DNA of 54,039 nt from Hydrogenophaga sp. (GTDB lineage: Bacteria > Pseudomonadota > Gammaproteobacteria > Burkholderiales > Burkholderiaceae_C): positions 1 to 54,039 of the forward strand of contig NZ_JAOASO010000062.1 of the NCBI RefSeq assembly GCF_030158645.1. The letters run 5' to 3'. Under the pieces are notes generated by a model. The model was not told the DNA's origin and ran no database searches. It saw only the letters and a list, made by a program, of their open reading frames with translations. Of the stretch, positions 9,389 to 18,077 are shown in pieces (within the stretch, counting starts at the first letter, position 1; each line of letters begins with the position of its first letter). The position numbers and the translations under genes are program-made.

Positions 9389-9482
9389 CCCCGGAGCTTC
9401 TACGGAGGGCGTCGGATTCAGTGGCTTTTCAGCGACTTCCCGTGGGTGCGTGTCACCTGCGCGCCTTGCGGTGAGCGCGGCG

Positions 9483-10397
9483 TCACATCCAGAGCGCGCG
9501 CCACACCAGTCGAGGCATGTCGGCGCGCTGCAGCGTGACCCGTGTCTGCCAGCTGCGGTGGTCGTTGTCGGCGATGGCGTCCAGGATGCGCAAGCCGCCT
9601 TGAACAACCAGGCGCAGCTCCCAGCCCGCGCGACCCGGTATCCGCCGCGCCAGCGGAGCGCCCAGTTGCATGAGACCTCGTGCGTAGGCACACAACTCCG
9701 CCACGACGGCCTGGCGGGCGGGTGTTGTCTGCAACTCGGCGTTCTCGAAATCAGCGACTTGCAGACCATGCCGCCGCAGGGTGTCGGCCGGCAGATAGCA
9801 GCGGCCGTTGGGCAGGTCGCGGCTGATGTCCTGCCAGAAGTTGATGAGCTGCAAGGCGCTGCAGATCTGGTCGCTTTGCTGCAAGGAGCGGGCGTCTTGC
9901 ACGTGGTACAGGTGCAGCAGCAGGCGTCCCACCGGGTTGGCCGAGAGCCGGCAGTAGCCCAACAGCTCCTCGGTGCTGGCATAGCGGTGCTGTTGCTCGG
10001 TGTACCGCACATCCTGCTCGAAGGCGCTCAGCAGATCGTGCAGCAGCTGGCCCGGCAGTGTGTGGCGCGCCACGGCCAGACCGAGCGGACCGAACACGCC
10101 GGGCCAGCGTTCGGGTACGGGCGCGGTCCCCTCACCCGATGCCCTGGCGATGCAGCGCGCCAGTTCGCTGCGGAAGGCGGCCAGATCGGCCAGCCGCTCC
10201 AATGCACCGGCCGATCCCTCGTCTGCGATGTCGTCGGCGGTGCGGGCAAAACGGTAGATGGCCACTACGGCCGGCCGAAGCCGGGGTGGGCACAGCCAGG
10301 AGGCCACGGGGAAGTTTTCGTAATGGTCAACGCCGCCCCCGAACGTGCCGGTCGCATGGTCCAGCGGGCGGGTGGTGGTGGTGTTGGAGGGGGCCAT
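9483..10397 (-). CDS. hpnC: Squalene/phytoene synthase family protein, HpnC type
   Basis: A 304-residue trans-prenyltransferase-type enzyme. The two aspartate motifs are DDIADE (residues 55-60) and QDISRD (Asp190, Asp194). The opening VDHYENFPVASWLCPPRLRP is characteristic of HpnC, which converts presqualene diphosphate to hydroxysqualene in the HpnCDE route to squalene for hopanoids. The usual partners hpnD and hpnE are not beside it. It is followed after 129 bases by bchI on the same strand. A phytoene synthase role (CrtB) is a less likely alternative given the HpnC-type N-terminus. Confidence 0.8.
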   Translation of the reverse strand: MAPSNTTTTRPLDHATGTFGGGVDHYENFPVASWLCPPRLRPAVVAIYRFARTADDIADEGSAGALERLADLAAFRSELARCIARASGEGTAPVPERWPGVFGPLGLAVARHTLPGQLLHDLLSAFEQDVRYTEQQHRYASTEELLGYCRLSANPVGRLLLHLYHVQDARSLQQSDQICSALQLINFWQDISRDLPNGRCYLPADTLRRHGLQVADFENAELQTTPARQAVVAELCAYARGLMQLGAPLARRIPGRAGWELRLVVQGGLRILDAIADNDHRSWQTRVTLQRADMPRLVWRALWM

Positions 10398-10425
10398 GAA
10401 ACCGAGGTGCGCGTGAACGAAAATT

Positions 10426-10454
10426 TTGATTACTAACCGGTCAGTCAGTAATAT
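10426..10454 (+). promoter_or_regulatory. Sigma-70-like promoter with embedded palindromic operator
   Basis: TTGATT (10426-10431) and TAATAT (10449-10454) are separated by exactly 17 bases, a good sigma-70 promoter for the RND operon beginning at 10518. The spacer overlaps an imperfect palindrome at 10430-10451 (TTACT...AGTAA outside, ACCGGT at the centre). Such operators inside the -35/-10 spacer are typical of TetR-family repressors of efflux pumps. No such regulator is encoded next to it in this window. Confidence 0.6.
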
Positions 10455-10517
10455 ACGGGGATTCGCGGTGTCGACAAACGCCGTGCACCCGTCCCATTCT
10501 CACCCGCCAAGCCCGCC

Positions 10518-11636
10518 ATGAAAACGCTGCCTGTTGCATTCGCCCTGACCGCCACGCTTGTGCTGGCAGCCTGCTCTCCCAAACCCGCGCCGGTGGAGCC
10601 GATCCGCTCGGTCAAGTTGATGACCGTGGGCGCCAGCACCCTGGGCTCGCAGACCGAGTACGCCGGTGAGGTGCGGGCACGGACCGAGTCGCGGCTGGGC
10701 TTCCGGGTCGGGGGCAAGCTGGTGCAACGCCCGGCCGAAGTCGGGCAGCGGGTGAAGGCGGGTCAGTTGCTGGCCCAGCTCGACGCGCAGGACCTGGCAC
10801 TCTCCAGCCAGGCCGCGCAGGCCCAGGTGGCGTCGGCACAAACCCAGCGCGATCTGGCGGCGGCCGACCTCCAACGTTTTCAGGAACTGCTGGCGCAAGG
10901 TTTCGTGAGCGGCGCCGAGATCGAACGGCGTCAGGCGACGCTGCAATCGGCCGACGCGTTGCTGCGTCAGGCACGCGCCCAAGGTGCCGTGCAAGGCAAC
11001 CAGGCCGGCTACGCCAGTTTGCGGGCCGATGGCGACGGCGTGGTGCTGGCGGTCGATGCGGAAGTGGGACAGGTCGTGGCCGCCGGTGCGCCGGTGGTGC
11101 GTGTGGCGCGCGACGGTGCGCGCGACGTGGTGTTTGCCGTGCCCGAAGACGAAGTGGCACGCTTGCGTGTCGGTCAGGCAGCGCAGGTGCGCCTGTGGGC
11201 TGGCTCGTCCGGCACACCAGCCGGTGCCGTGACACCCTGGGATGCCGTGGTGCGCGAAATGGCGGCAAGTGCCGACCCTGCGACCCGCACCTACCAGGTC
11301 AAGCTGGCCTTGCCCGAGGGTGCCGCGGTGCCACTCGGTGCCACCGCTTACGTGCTGCTGATGCGGTCGGCCGACACGCCCACCGCCGCCATCAAGCTGC
11401 CGACCTCGGCGCTCATGCGTTCGGAAGCCGGCGATCGCAGCGGCAGCGCGGTGTGGGTGTTTGACCCCGCCAGCGGCACGGTGCAGCCGCGCGAGGTGGT
11501 GGTGGCTGGCGCCGACGGCAACGATATCGTGATTGCCTCGGGCCTCAAGCCGGGCGATGAGGTGGTGGCCGCGGGCGTGCATGTGCTGTCACCAGGGCAG
11601 AAGGTCACGCGGTTTGTCGCCGCGGCCACGAAGTGA
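10518..11636 (+). CDS. RND efflux periplasmic adaptor (membrane fusion) lipoprotein
   Basis: A 372-residue HlyD/AcrA-type adaptor linking an RND pump to an outer-membrane channel. The signal peptide ends in a lipobox VLAAC with Cys19, so the protein is probably a lipoprotein. The biotinyl-lipoyl halves are seen at RVGGKLVQRPAEVGQRVKAG and near GDGVVLAVDAEVGQVVAAGA. They flank a coiled coil (about residues 95-155, rich in Ala/Gln/Leu). Beta-barrel and membrane-proximal domains follow. The stop is seven bases before the pump gene. No outer-membrane factor gene follows. Confidence 0.9.
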   Translation: MKTLPVAFALTATLVLAACSPKPAPVEPIRSVKLMTVGASTLGSQTEYAGEVRARTESRLGFRVGGKLVQRPAEVGQRVKAGQLLAQLDAQDLALSSQAAQAQVASAQTQRDLAAADLQRFQELLAQGFVSGAEIERRQATLQSADALLRQARAQGAVQGNQAGYASLRADGDGVVLAVDAEVGQVVAAGAPVVRVARDGARDVVFAVPEDEVARLRVGQAAQVRLWAGSSGTPAGAVTPWDAVVREMAASADPATRTYQVKLALPEGAAVPLGATAYVLLMRSADTPTAAIKLPTSALMRSEAGDRSGSAVWVFDPASGTVQPREVVVAGADGNDIVIASGLKPGDEVVAAGVHVLSPGQKVTRFVAAATK

Positions 11637-11643
11637 GGACTGC

Positions 11644-14600
11644 ATGAGCTCGTCCGACTATTCCTCTGCCGACCAGGCCGCCTCGTGGGTCTCGCGTTTC
11701 AACCTCTCGCAATGGGCGCTCGACCACCAGGCGTTCACGCGCTACCTGATGATCGTGCTGATGCTGCTGGGCGTCGCGGCCTATTTTCAGCTCGGCCAGG
11801 ACGAAGACCCGCCGTTCACCTTTCGGGCCATGGTCGTGCGGGCTTACTGGCCCGGCGCCACCGCCGAACAAGTGGCCGAGCAGGTGGCCGACCGCATTGA
11901 GAAAACGCTGCAGGAAGTGCCCTACGCGGACAAGATCCGCAGCTACTCCAAACCCGGCGAGACGCTGGTGATCTTTCAGCTGAAAGACTCATCGCCGCCC
12001 AAGGAGGTGCCGCAGATCTGGTACACGGCCCGCAAGAAGATCGGTGACATGCAGGCCACGCTGCCTCAAGGCGTGGTGGGGCCTTTTTTCAACGACGAGT
12101 TCGGTGATGTTTTCGGCGTGATCTACGCCCTGCAGGGCGACGGTTTCTCGTACGCCGACAAAAAACAGGTGGCCGACAACGTGCGCCAGCAGCTGCTGCG
12201 CGTGCCCGACGTGAGCAAGGTGGAGCTCTTCGGCGTGCAGGACGAGAAGCTGTTCGTTGAGATCTCGCAGAAGCGTTTGGCGGTGCTGGGCTTGAACCTG
12301 CAGCAGGTGTTCGACGCGCTCGGACAGCAGAATGCCGTGGTCGCGGCGGGAGCGGTGCAGTCGCCTCAGGATGTGGTGCAGGTGCGTGTGGCCGGTGCGT
12401 TCACTTCGGTGGAGCAGCTCGGCGCGATGCCGATCCGTGCCGCCAATGGCACGCAGATCCGCCTGGGTGACATCGCCAGCATCCGCCTGGGCTACGTGGA
12501 CCCGCCGCAAGTGCTGGTGCGCCACAACGGCAAGGACAGCATCGGCTTGGGCATTTCCATGGCCAAGGGCGGCGACATCATTGCCCTGGGCAAAGCGCTC
12601 AAGACCACGGTGGCGGGCATCGAGGCCACGTTGCCCGCGGGCATGGTGCTCGCACAGGTGCAGGACCAGCCCAGTGCGGTGACCAAAAGCGTGAACGAGT
12701 TCGTCACCGTCCTGATCGAAGCGGTGGTGATCGTGCTGGCGGTGAGCTTTCTGGCGCTGGGTCTGCACAAGCGCACCGGCAGCAAGGGCCTGCGCGGCTA
12801 CACACTCGACATGCGCCCCGGATTGGTGGTGTTCATCACCATTCCGCTCGTGTTGGCCATGACTTTCCTGGCCATGAACTACTTCAAGATCGGCCTTCAC
12901 AAGATCTCGCTGGGCTCCCTGATCATTGCGCTGGGGCTGCTGGTGGACGATGCGATCATTGCGGTGGAGATGATGGTGCGCAAGCTTGAAGAGGGCTACA
13001 GCATGGTTCGTGCGGCCACTTTCACCTGGGAGGCAACGGCCATGCCCATGCTCACCGGCACGCTGATCACCGCAGCCGGGTTCCTGCCCATCGGCCTGGC
13101 GAATTCCAGCACCGGTGAATACACCTTTGCGATCTTTGCAGTGACCGTGATCGCATTGCTGTTGTCGTGGATCGTGGCGGTGTTCTTCGTGCCCTATCTC
13201 GGCGTGCGCCTGCTGAAGGTGAAGCCGCATGTGGGCGAGGTGCATGAGGTCTTCGACGGTCCGTTCTACGTGCGGTTTCGTGCCGTGGTCGATTGGTGCG
13301 TGCAGTACCGCTGGATCACCATCGGCGCGACCGTGCTCACCTTCGTGTTGGGCATCGTCGGCATGGGCCAGGTGCAGCAACAGTTTTTCCCGGACTCAAG
13401 CCGGCCCGAAATCCTGGTGGACGTGTGGCTGCCGGAGGGCAGCAGCATCCGGGCCATGGACGAGGTCACCAAGCGCCTGGAGTTGCGCATGACGGCCGAA
13501 GAGGGCGTCAAAAGCGTCAGCACCTGGGTCGGTTCGGGTGTGCCGCGCTTCTATTTGCCGCTGGACCAGATCTTTCCGCAGACCAACGTGTCGCAACTCA
13601 TCGTGTTGCCGCAAGACCTCAAGACCCGCGAGCGTCTGCGCAAGGCGCTGCCCGCTTTGCTGGCCGCCGAGTTCCCCGAGCTGCGCGGTCGCGTGAAGCT
13701 GCTGCCCAACGGGCCACCCGTGCCGTATCCGGTGCAGTTCCGGGTGGTCGGCACCGACCCCGCACAGTTGCGCGCGTTGGCCGACGAAGTCAAGGTGGCC
13801 ATGCGGGGCAACAGCAACATGCGCGGCGTGAATGACAACTGGAACGAGTCGGTCAAGCGGCTGCGGCTGGAAATCGACCAGGCCAAGGCGCGTGCGCTGG
13901 GCGTGTCCAGTCAGTCGATTGCGCAAGCCGCGCGCACCTTGCTCAGCGGCAGCACGGTGGGTCAGTACCGCGACGGTGACAAACTCATCGACATCGTGTT
14001 GCGCCAACCCCTGGATGAACGCAGTGCCATCACCGATCTGGCCAACGCGAACCTGCCCACGAGCAGCGGGCAAAGCATTCCGCTGCTTCAGATTGCGAAG
14101 CCGGTCTTTGGTTGGGAGGCCGGCGTGCTGTGGCGCGAAAACCGCGACTACGCCATCACCGTGCAAGGGGATGTGGCGGAAGGTTTGCAGGGTGCGACGG
14201 TGACCGCCGAACTGCAGCCCGTGCTCAAAAGCATCAGCGATCGCTGGGCGGCCCGCGGTCTCTCGGACTACCGCATCGAGGTCGCGGGCGCCGTGGCAGA
14301 GAGCAGCAAGGGTTCGTCGTCGATTGCCGCGGGCATCCCGCTCATGCTGTTCATCGTGTTCACCCTGCTGATGTTGCAGCTGCAGAGCTTCAGCCGCTCC
14401 ATGTTGGTGTTTTTGACCGGCCCGCTGGGACTGGCTGGCGTGGCCGCCGCCTTGTTGCTGCTGAACCGTCCGTTCGGCTTCGTGGCCCTGCTCGGCGTGA
14501 TCGCGCTCATGGGCATGATCCAACGCAACTCGGTGATCCTCATCGATCAGATCGAGCAGGACCGCGCTCGCGGGGTGCCGGCATGGGACTCGGTGGTGGA

Positions 14601-14808
14601 GTCGGCGGTGCGCCGCATGCGGCCCATCGTGCTGACCGCCGCTGCGGCAGTGCTGGCGATGATTCCGCTGTCGCGCAGTGTGTTCTGGGGGCCGATGGCG
14701 GTGGCCATCATGGGTGGGCTGGTCGTTGCCACGGTGTTGACCTTGCTGGCACTGCCGGCGATGTACGCGGCCTGGTTCCGGGTGAAACGGGAACCCGGGA
14801 CCGCCTGA
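11644..14808 (+). CDS. RND efflux transporter, inner-membrane pump subunit
   Basis: A 1054-residue AcrB-family proton/drug antiporter. I chose the ATG at 11644 (MSSSDYSS) because it gives the normal N-terminus before the first helix, just after the adaptor stop. The TM4 proton-relay aspartates are present in LLVDDAIIAVEMM (Asp435, Asp436). The second half repeats the topology (LMGMIQRNSVILIDQIEQD). It belongs to the shorter RND group related to MdtB/AcrB-like permeases. The substrate cannot be told from sequence. Together with the adaptor it needs an outer-membrane channel encoded elsewhere. Confidence 0.92.
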   Translation: MSSSDYSSADQAASWVSRFNLSQWALDHQAFTRYLMIVLMLLGVAAYFQLGQDEDPPFTFRAMVVRAYWPGATAEQVAEQVADRIEKTLQEVPYADKIRSYSKPGETLVIFQLKDSSPPKEVPQIWYTARKKIGDMQATLPQGVVGPFFNDEFGDVFGVIYALQGDGFSYADKKQVADNVRQQLLRVPDVSKVELFGVQDEKLFVEISQKRLAVLGLNLQQVFDALGQQNAVVAAGAVQSPQDVVQVRVAGAFTSVEQLGAMPIRAANGTQIRLGDIASIRLGYVDPPQVLVRHNGKDSIGLGISMAKGGDIIALGKALKTTVAGIEATLPAGMVLAQVQDQPSAVTKSVNEFVTVLIEAVVIVLAVSFLALGLHKRTGSKGLRGYTLDMRPGLVVFITIPLVLAMTFLAMNYFKIGLHKISLGSLIIALGLLVDDAIIAVEMMVRKLEEGYSMVRAATFTWEATAMPMLTGTLITAAGFLPIGLANSSTGEYTFAIFAVTVIALLLSWIVAVFFVPYLGVRLLKVKPHVGEVHEVFDGPFYVRFRAVVDWCVQYRWITIGATVLTFVLGIVGMGQVQQQFFPDSSRPEILVDVWLPEGSSIRAMDEVTKRLELRMTAEEGVKSVSTWVGSGVPRFYLPLDQIFPQTNVSQLIVLPQDLKTRERLRKALPALLAAEFPELRGRVKLLPNGPPVPYPVQFRVVGTDPAQLRALADEVKVAMRGNSNMRGVNDNWNESVKRLRLEIDQAKARALGVSSQSIAQAARTLLSGSTVGQYRDGDKLIDIVLRQPLDERSAITDLANANLPTSSGQSIPLLQIAKPVFGWEAGVLWRENRDYAITVQGDVAEGLQGATVTAELQPVLKSISDRWAARGLSDYRIEVAGAVAESSKGSSSIAAGIPLMLFIVFTLLMLQLQSFSRSMLVFLTGPLGLAGVAAALLLLNRPFGFVALLGVIALMGMIQRNSVILIDQIEQDRARGVPAWDSVVESAVRRMRPIVLTAAAAVLAMIPLSRSVFWGPMAVAIMGGLVVATVLTLLALPAMYAAWFRVKREPGTA

Positions 14809-14938
14809 GCGCAACGCCGTGGGTTCGCGAGCCTGGTGTGGCGCCTTGGTTTTGTGAAACGGATGACCCGCTCTGGCGGACAACAAGCCGGCTGGTCAAC
14901 AATGCGCTCGAACATCCAACCCATGCCAAGGTCCCATC

Positions 14939-15580
14939 ATGCGAATCGCCCTCATCCACGCCCTGGCTCACTCGGTGGCACCCATCAACGAGGAGCTGGA
15001 GCGCCGCTGGCCCGAGGCGGTGCGCATGAACCTGCTCGACGACAGCCTGTCCGCCGATCTGGCGCGCAACGGCGCCGGGTTGGACGCCACCATGCACCAG
15101 CGGTTCGAGGACCTGACGGCCTATGCCGAACGTTCGGGGGCGAACGCCATCCTTTTCACCTGCTCGGCGTTCGGACCCTGCATTGAGGCCGTGGCAGCGC
15201 GCCGGCACCACATGCCCGTCCTCAAGCCCAATGAAGCCATGGTGGCCGACGCCGTCGCGCATGGCGGACGTGTGGGCCTGATCGCATCGTTTGGCCCCAC
15301 GCTCGAATCCATGCCGCCGGAGTTTCCACCCGGCACCGAGTTGCTGACCCGGCTGGCCGACGGTGCGCTCGAGGCGCTCAACCAAGGCGACACCGAACGG
15401 CACGACACCTTGGTCATCGAGGCTGCGCAGTGGCTGGCCAGCCAGGGTTGCGACGTGATCGCGCTGGCGCAGTTCAGCATGGCCCGCGCACAAATGGCGG
15501 TTCACCGGGGCGTGGGCCTGCCGGTGCTCACCACCCCGGGCAGTGCGGTGCGGCTGCTGCGCCACCGGCTCGGCGCCTGA
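14939..15580 (+). CDS. Aspartate/glutamate racemase-superfamily protein
   Basis: A 213-residue protein of the Asp/Glu racemase fold, which includes Asp and hydantoin racemases and arylmalonate decarboxylase. The first catalytic-type cysteine is present (ILFTCSAFGPC, Cys75). The second position, normally a cysteine after a beta strand in the C-terminal half, reads DVIALAQFSMA with no cysteine. It may therefore be a one-cysteine enzyme or a non-racemase member. It stands alone, 130 bases after the RND gene and 101 bases before a tRNA gene. Its substrate is unknown. Confidence 0.75.
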   Translation: MRIALIHALAHSVAPINEELERRWPEAVRMNLLDDSLSADLARNGAGLDATMHQRFEDLTAYAERSGANAILFTCSAFGPCIEAVAARRHHMPVLKPNEAMVADAVAHGGRVGLIASFGPTLESMPPEFPPGTELLTRLADGALEALNQGDTERHDTLVIEAAQWLASQGCDVIALAQFSMARAQMAVHRGVGLPVLTTPGSAVRLLRHRLGA

Positions 15581-15681
15581 ACCGCTGGACTTCGGGCAAC
15601 CGCTACAATCGAGGGTTGCCGTGAAGGGGGCAGGGCTTGGCGCAGATCCCCATCTGTGTCGTGCCGGAACCCCAACCAGGC

Positions 15682-15768
15682 GCGCGGGTGGCGAAATTGG
15701 TAGACGCACCAGGTTTAGGTCCTGACGCCAGCAATGGTGTGGGGGTTCGAGTCCCCCCCCGCGCACCA
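15682..15768 (+). tRNA. tRNA-Leu (anticodon UAG)
   Basis: An 87-base tRNA with the CCA end encoded. Acceptor strands GCGCGGG (15682-15688) and CCCGCGC (15758-15764) pair perfectly. The D-loop has GGTAGACGC-type leucine features. The anticodon loop TTTAGGT gives UAG. A long variable arm is present and the T-arm GGTTCGAGTCC is normal. A TACAAT element at 15604-15609 could be its -10 box, but no convincing -35 was found. Confidence 0.96.
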
Positions 15769-15850
15769 CCACAGACACATGCATCCCCCGGTTCGTCCAG
15801 GCAGGCTGGCCGAACCGCAATTTTTGGGCATCACCCTTTTGGAGAGAACC

Positions 15851-17161
15851 ATGACCGTGACCGTTGAAACCCTGGAAAAGCTCGAGCGCAAGATCACGCT
15901 GTCGCTCCCGGCCAATGTGATCCAGAACGAGGTGGCAAACCGCCTCAAGCGCCTGGCGCGCGATGTGAAGATGGACGGCTTCCGTCCCGGCAAGGTGCCC
16001 ATGAACGTGGTCGCCCAGCGCTACGGTTATTCGGTGCACTACGAAGTGATGAACGACAAGGTTGGCGAAGCTTTCGCCACCGCCGCGAACGAGGCACAAC
16101 TGCGCGTGGCCGGTCAGCCCAAGATCACCGAAAAGGAAGGCGCGCCCGAAGGCGAACTGACCTTCGACGCCGTGTTCGAGGTCTACCCCGAAGTCAAGAT
16201 CGGTGACCTGAGCACTGCGTCGGTGGACAAGGTTTCTGCTGAGGTCGACGACGCTGCCATTGGCCGCACGCTGGACATCCTGCGCAAGCAGCGCCGCACC
16301 TTCGCGCAGCGCGCACAAGACCAGGCCGCCCAGGACGGCGACCGCGCCACCATCGATTTCGCCGGCAAGATCGACGGCGAGCCGTTCGAAGGCGGCAAGG
16401 CCGAGGCCTTCCAGTTCATCGTGGGCGACGGTCAGATGCTCAAGGAGTTTGAAGACGCCGTGCGCGGCATGAAGCAGGGCGAGAGCAAGACCTTCCCGCT
16501 GGCATTCCCCGCGGATTACCACGGCAAGGACGTGGCTGGCAAAACCGCCGACTTCTTGGTCACGGTCAACAAGCTCGAAGCCGCTCACCTGCCAGAAGTC
16601 GACGAAGCACTGGCCAAGTCGCTCGGTATTGCCGACGGCACCGTGGAAGGCCTGCGTGCCGACATCAAGAAAAATCTGGAGCGCGAAGTCAAGTTCCGCC
16701 TGCAGTCCCGCAACAAGCAGTCCGTGATGGACGCGCTCATCGCCACGTCCGAACTGGACCTGCCGAAGTCGGTGGTGCAGTCCGAACTCGACCGTCTGGT
16801 GGAAGGCGCCCGCGCCGACCTCAAGCAGCGCGGTGTGAAGGACGCCGAGAAAGCCCCGATCCCCGAAGAACTGTTCCGCCCGCAAGCCGAGCGCCGCGTG
16901 CGCCTGGGTCTGGTGGTGGCCGAGCTGGTGCGTTCCAACGAACTGCACGCCAAGCCCGAGCAGATCAAGGCCCACATTGAAGAGCTGGCGGCTTCGTACG
17001 AGAAGCCTGCGGACGTCGTGCGCTGGTACCAGGGCGACAACCGCCGCATGGCCGAAGTTGAGGCCATCGTGATCGAAAACAACGTGACCGAGTTCGTGCT
17101 GTCCAAGGCCCAGATCACCGAGAAGGCGGTCAGTTTCGACGAGCTGATGGCGCAAAACTGA
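15851..17161 (+). CDS. tig: Trigger factor, ribosome-associated chaperone
   Basis: A 436-residue trigger factor, a normal length. The N-terminal ribosome-binding domain carries the signature GFRPGKVPMNVVAQRYG near residues 41-57. A central FKBP-type prolyl isomerase domain (QDGDRATIDFAGKIDGEPF) and a C-terminal helical chaperone cradle follow. The ATG at 15851 is preceded by GGAGAG at good spacing. Longer in-frame openings overlap the tRNA gene and are not credible. It is followed by a strong terminator and then clpP and clpX, a common bacterial gene order. Confidence 0.98.
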   Translation: MTVTVETLEKLERKITLSLPANVIQNEVANRLKRLARDVKMDGFRPGKVPMNVVAQRYGYSVHYEVMNDKVGEAFATAANEAQLRVAGQPKITEKEGAPEGELTFDAVFEVYPEVKIGDLSTASVDKVSAEVDDAAIGRTLDILRKQRRTFAQRAQDQAAQDGDRATIDFAGKIDGEPFEGGKAEAFQFIVGDGQMLKEFEDAVRGMKQGESKTFPLAFPADYHGKDVAGKTADFLVTVNKLEAAHLPEVDEALAKSLGIADGTVEGLRADIKKNLEREVKFRLQSRNKQSVMDALIATSELDLPKSVVQSELDRLVEGARADLKQRGVKDAEKAPIPEELFRPQAERRVRLGLVVAELVRSNELHAKPEQIKAHIEELAASYEKPADVVRWYQGDNRRMAEVEAIVIENNVTEFVLSKAQITEKAVSFDELMAQN

Positions 17162-17186
17162 TCGGTCCGACCTTCAGAAAAGCAGA

Positions 17187-17211
17187 GGGCGGAGCGATCC
17201 GCCCTTTTTTT
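17187..17211 (+). terminator. Rho-independent terminator after tig
   Basis: GGGCGGA (17187-17193), a 4-base loop, TCCGCCC (17198-17204), then seven T (17205-17211). This is a textbook hairpin and U-tract 25 bases after the tig stop. It separates tig from clpP. Confidence 0.93.
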
Positions 17212-17344
17212 CGTCGGTTTGAGCCCCACGTGCGTCCAGTCGGCCCTTGGTGGTGCCCCAAAGGCCATCGCCCTTGTGTGCATACGGCCACAGTGGGTTG
17301 GTTACAGTAGCAAGACAGCAATGCATCAACACATGGAGAAACGC

Positions 17345-17962
17345 ATGAGCGCAATGGACATTCAAGGCTTGGGCATGGTGCCCATGGTGATCGAAACGTC
17401 GGGTCGCGGCGAACGCGCCTACGACATCTACTCGCGTTTGCTCAAGGAGCGCGTGATCTTCCTGGTCGGCGAAGTCAACGATCACTCGGCCAACTTGGTG
17501 GTGGCGCAGCTGTTGTTCCTGGAAAGCGAGAACCCCGACAAGGACATTTCGTTCTACATCAACTCGCCCGGTGGTTCGGTGAGCGCCGGCATGGCGATCT
17601 ACGACACCATGAACTTCATCAAGCCCGATGTGTCCACCCTGTGCTGCGGTTTCGCAGCCAGCATGGGCGCTTTCTTGCTGGCGGCCGGCACCAAGGGCAA
17701 GCGCTTCTCGCTGCCCAACTCCAAGATCATGATCCACCAGCCCTCGGGCGGCAGCCGTGGCCAGGCCACCGAGATCGAGATCCAGGCCCGCGAGATCCTG
17801 AAAACCCGCGAGCAACTCAACAAGATCCTGGCCGAGCGCACCGGCCAGCCGCTGGACCGCATCGCACGCGACACCGAGCGCGACTACTACATGTCTGCTG
17901 CCGAGTCGGCCGAATACGGTCTGATCGACAAAGTCATCGAAAAGCGCCCGAGCGCCACCTGA
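17345..17962 (+). CDS. clpP: ATP-dependent Clp protease proteolytic subunit ClpP
   Basis: A 205-residue ClpP. The catalytic triad is Ser106 (AASMGAF), His131 (IMIHQPSGG) and Asp180 (DTERDYYM), with the normal 25 and 49 residue spacings. The ATG at 17345 has GGAGA seven bases upstream and gives the usual short propeptide. Upstream ATGs (17320, 17332) are in frame but would add an unusual leader. It forms the tetradecameric protease used by ClpX, encoded 115 bases downstream. Confidence 0.97.
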   Translation: MSAMDIQGLGMVPMVIETSGRGERAYDIYSRLLKERVIFLVGEVNDHSANLVVAQLLFLESENPDKDISFYINSPGGSVSAGMAIYDTMNFIKPDVSTLCCGFAASMGAFLLAAGTKGKRFSLPNSKIMIHQPSGGSRGQATEIEIQAREILKTREQLNKILAERTGQPLDRIARDTERDYYMSAAESAEYGLIDKVIEKRPSAT

Positions 17963-18019
17963 GGCCCACCGGGCGTCGAAAAGCGGGAGACAGTGCCCAT
18001 AAAGGTGCTTTTCCCGGGT

Positions 18020-18047
18020 TTGGCGCCCGAAAGGCTTGATCTATCAT
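18020..18047 (+). promoter_or_regulatory. Candidate sigma-70 promoter for clpX
   Basis: TTGGCG (18020-18025), a 16-base spacer and TATCAT (18042-18047) lie 30 bases before the clpX start. clpX could therefore be transcribed separately as well as from clpP. The -35 match is moderate. Confidence 0.4.
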
Positions 18048-18077
18048 TGTTCCTACCGATTCATCTGACGCCCCTCT

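Noticed and set aside
9354..9482. PpsR/CrtJ operator (TGT-N12-ACA) search in front of bchI
   Set aside because: No pair of half-sites at the right distance was found; only the TGGCACAC inverted repeat is present.
14809..14938. Promoter or small RNA in the gap before the racemase-like gene
   Set aside because: No paired -35/-10 elements or stable hairpin with T-run could be identified.
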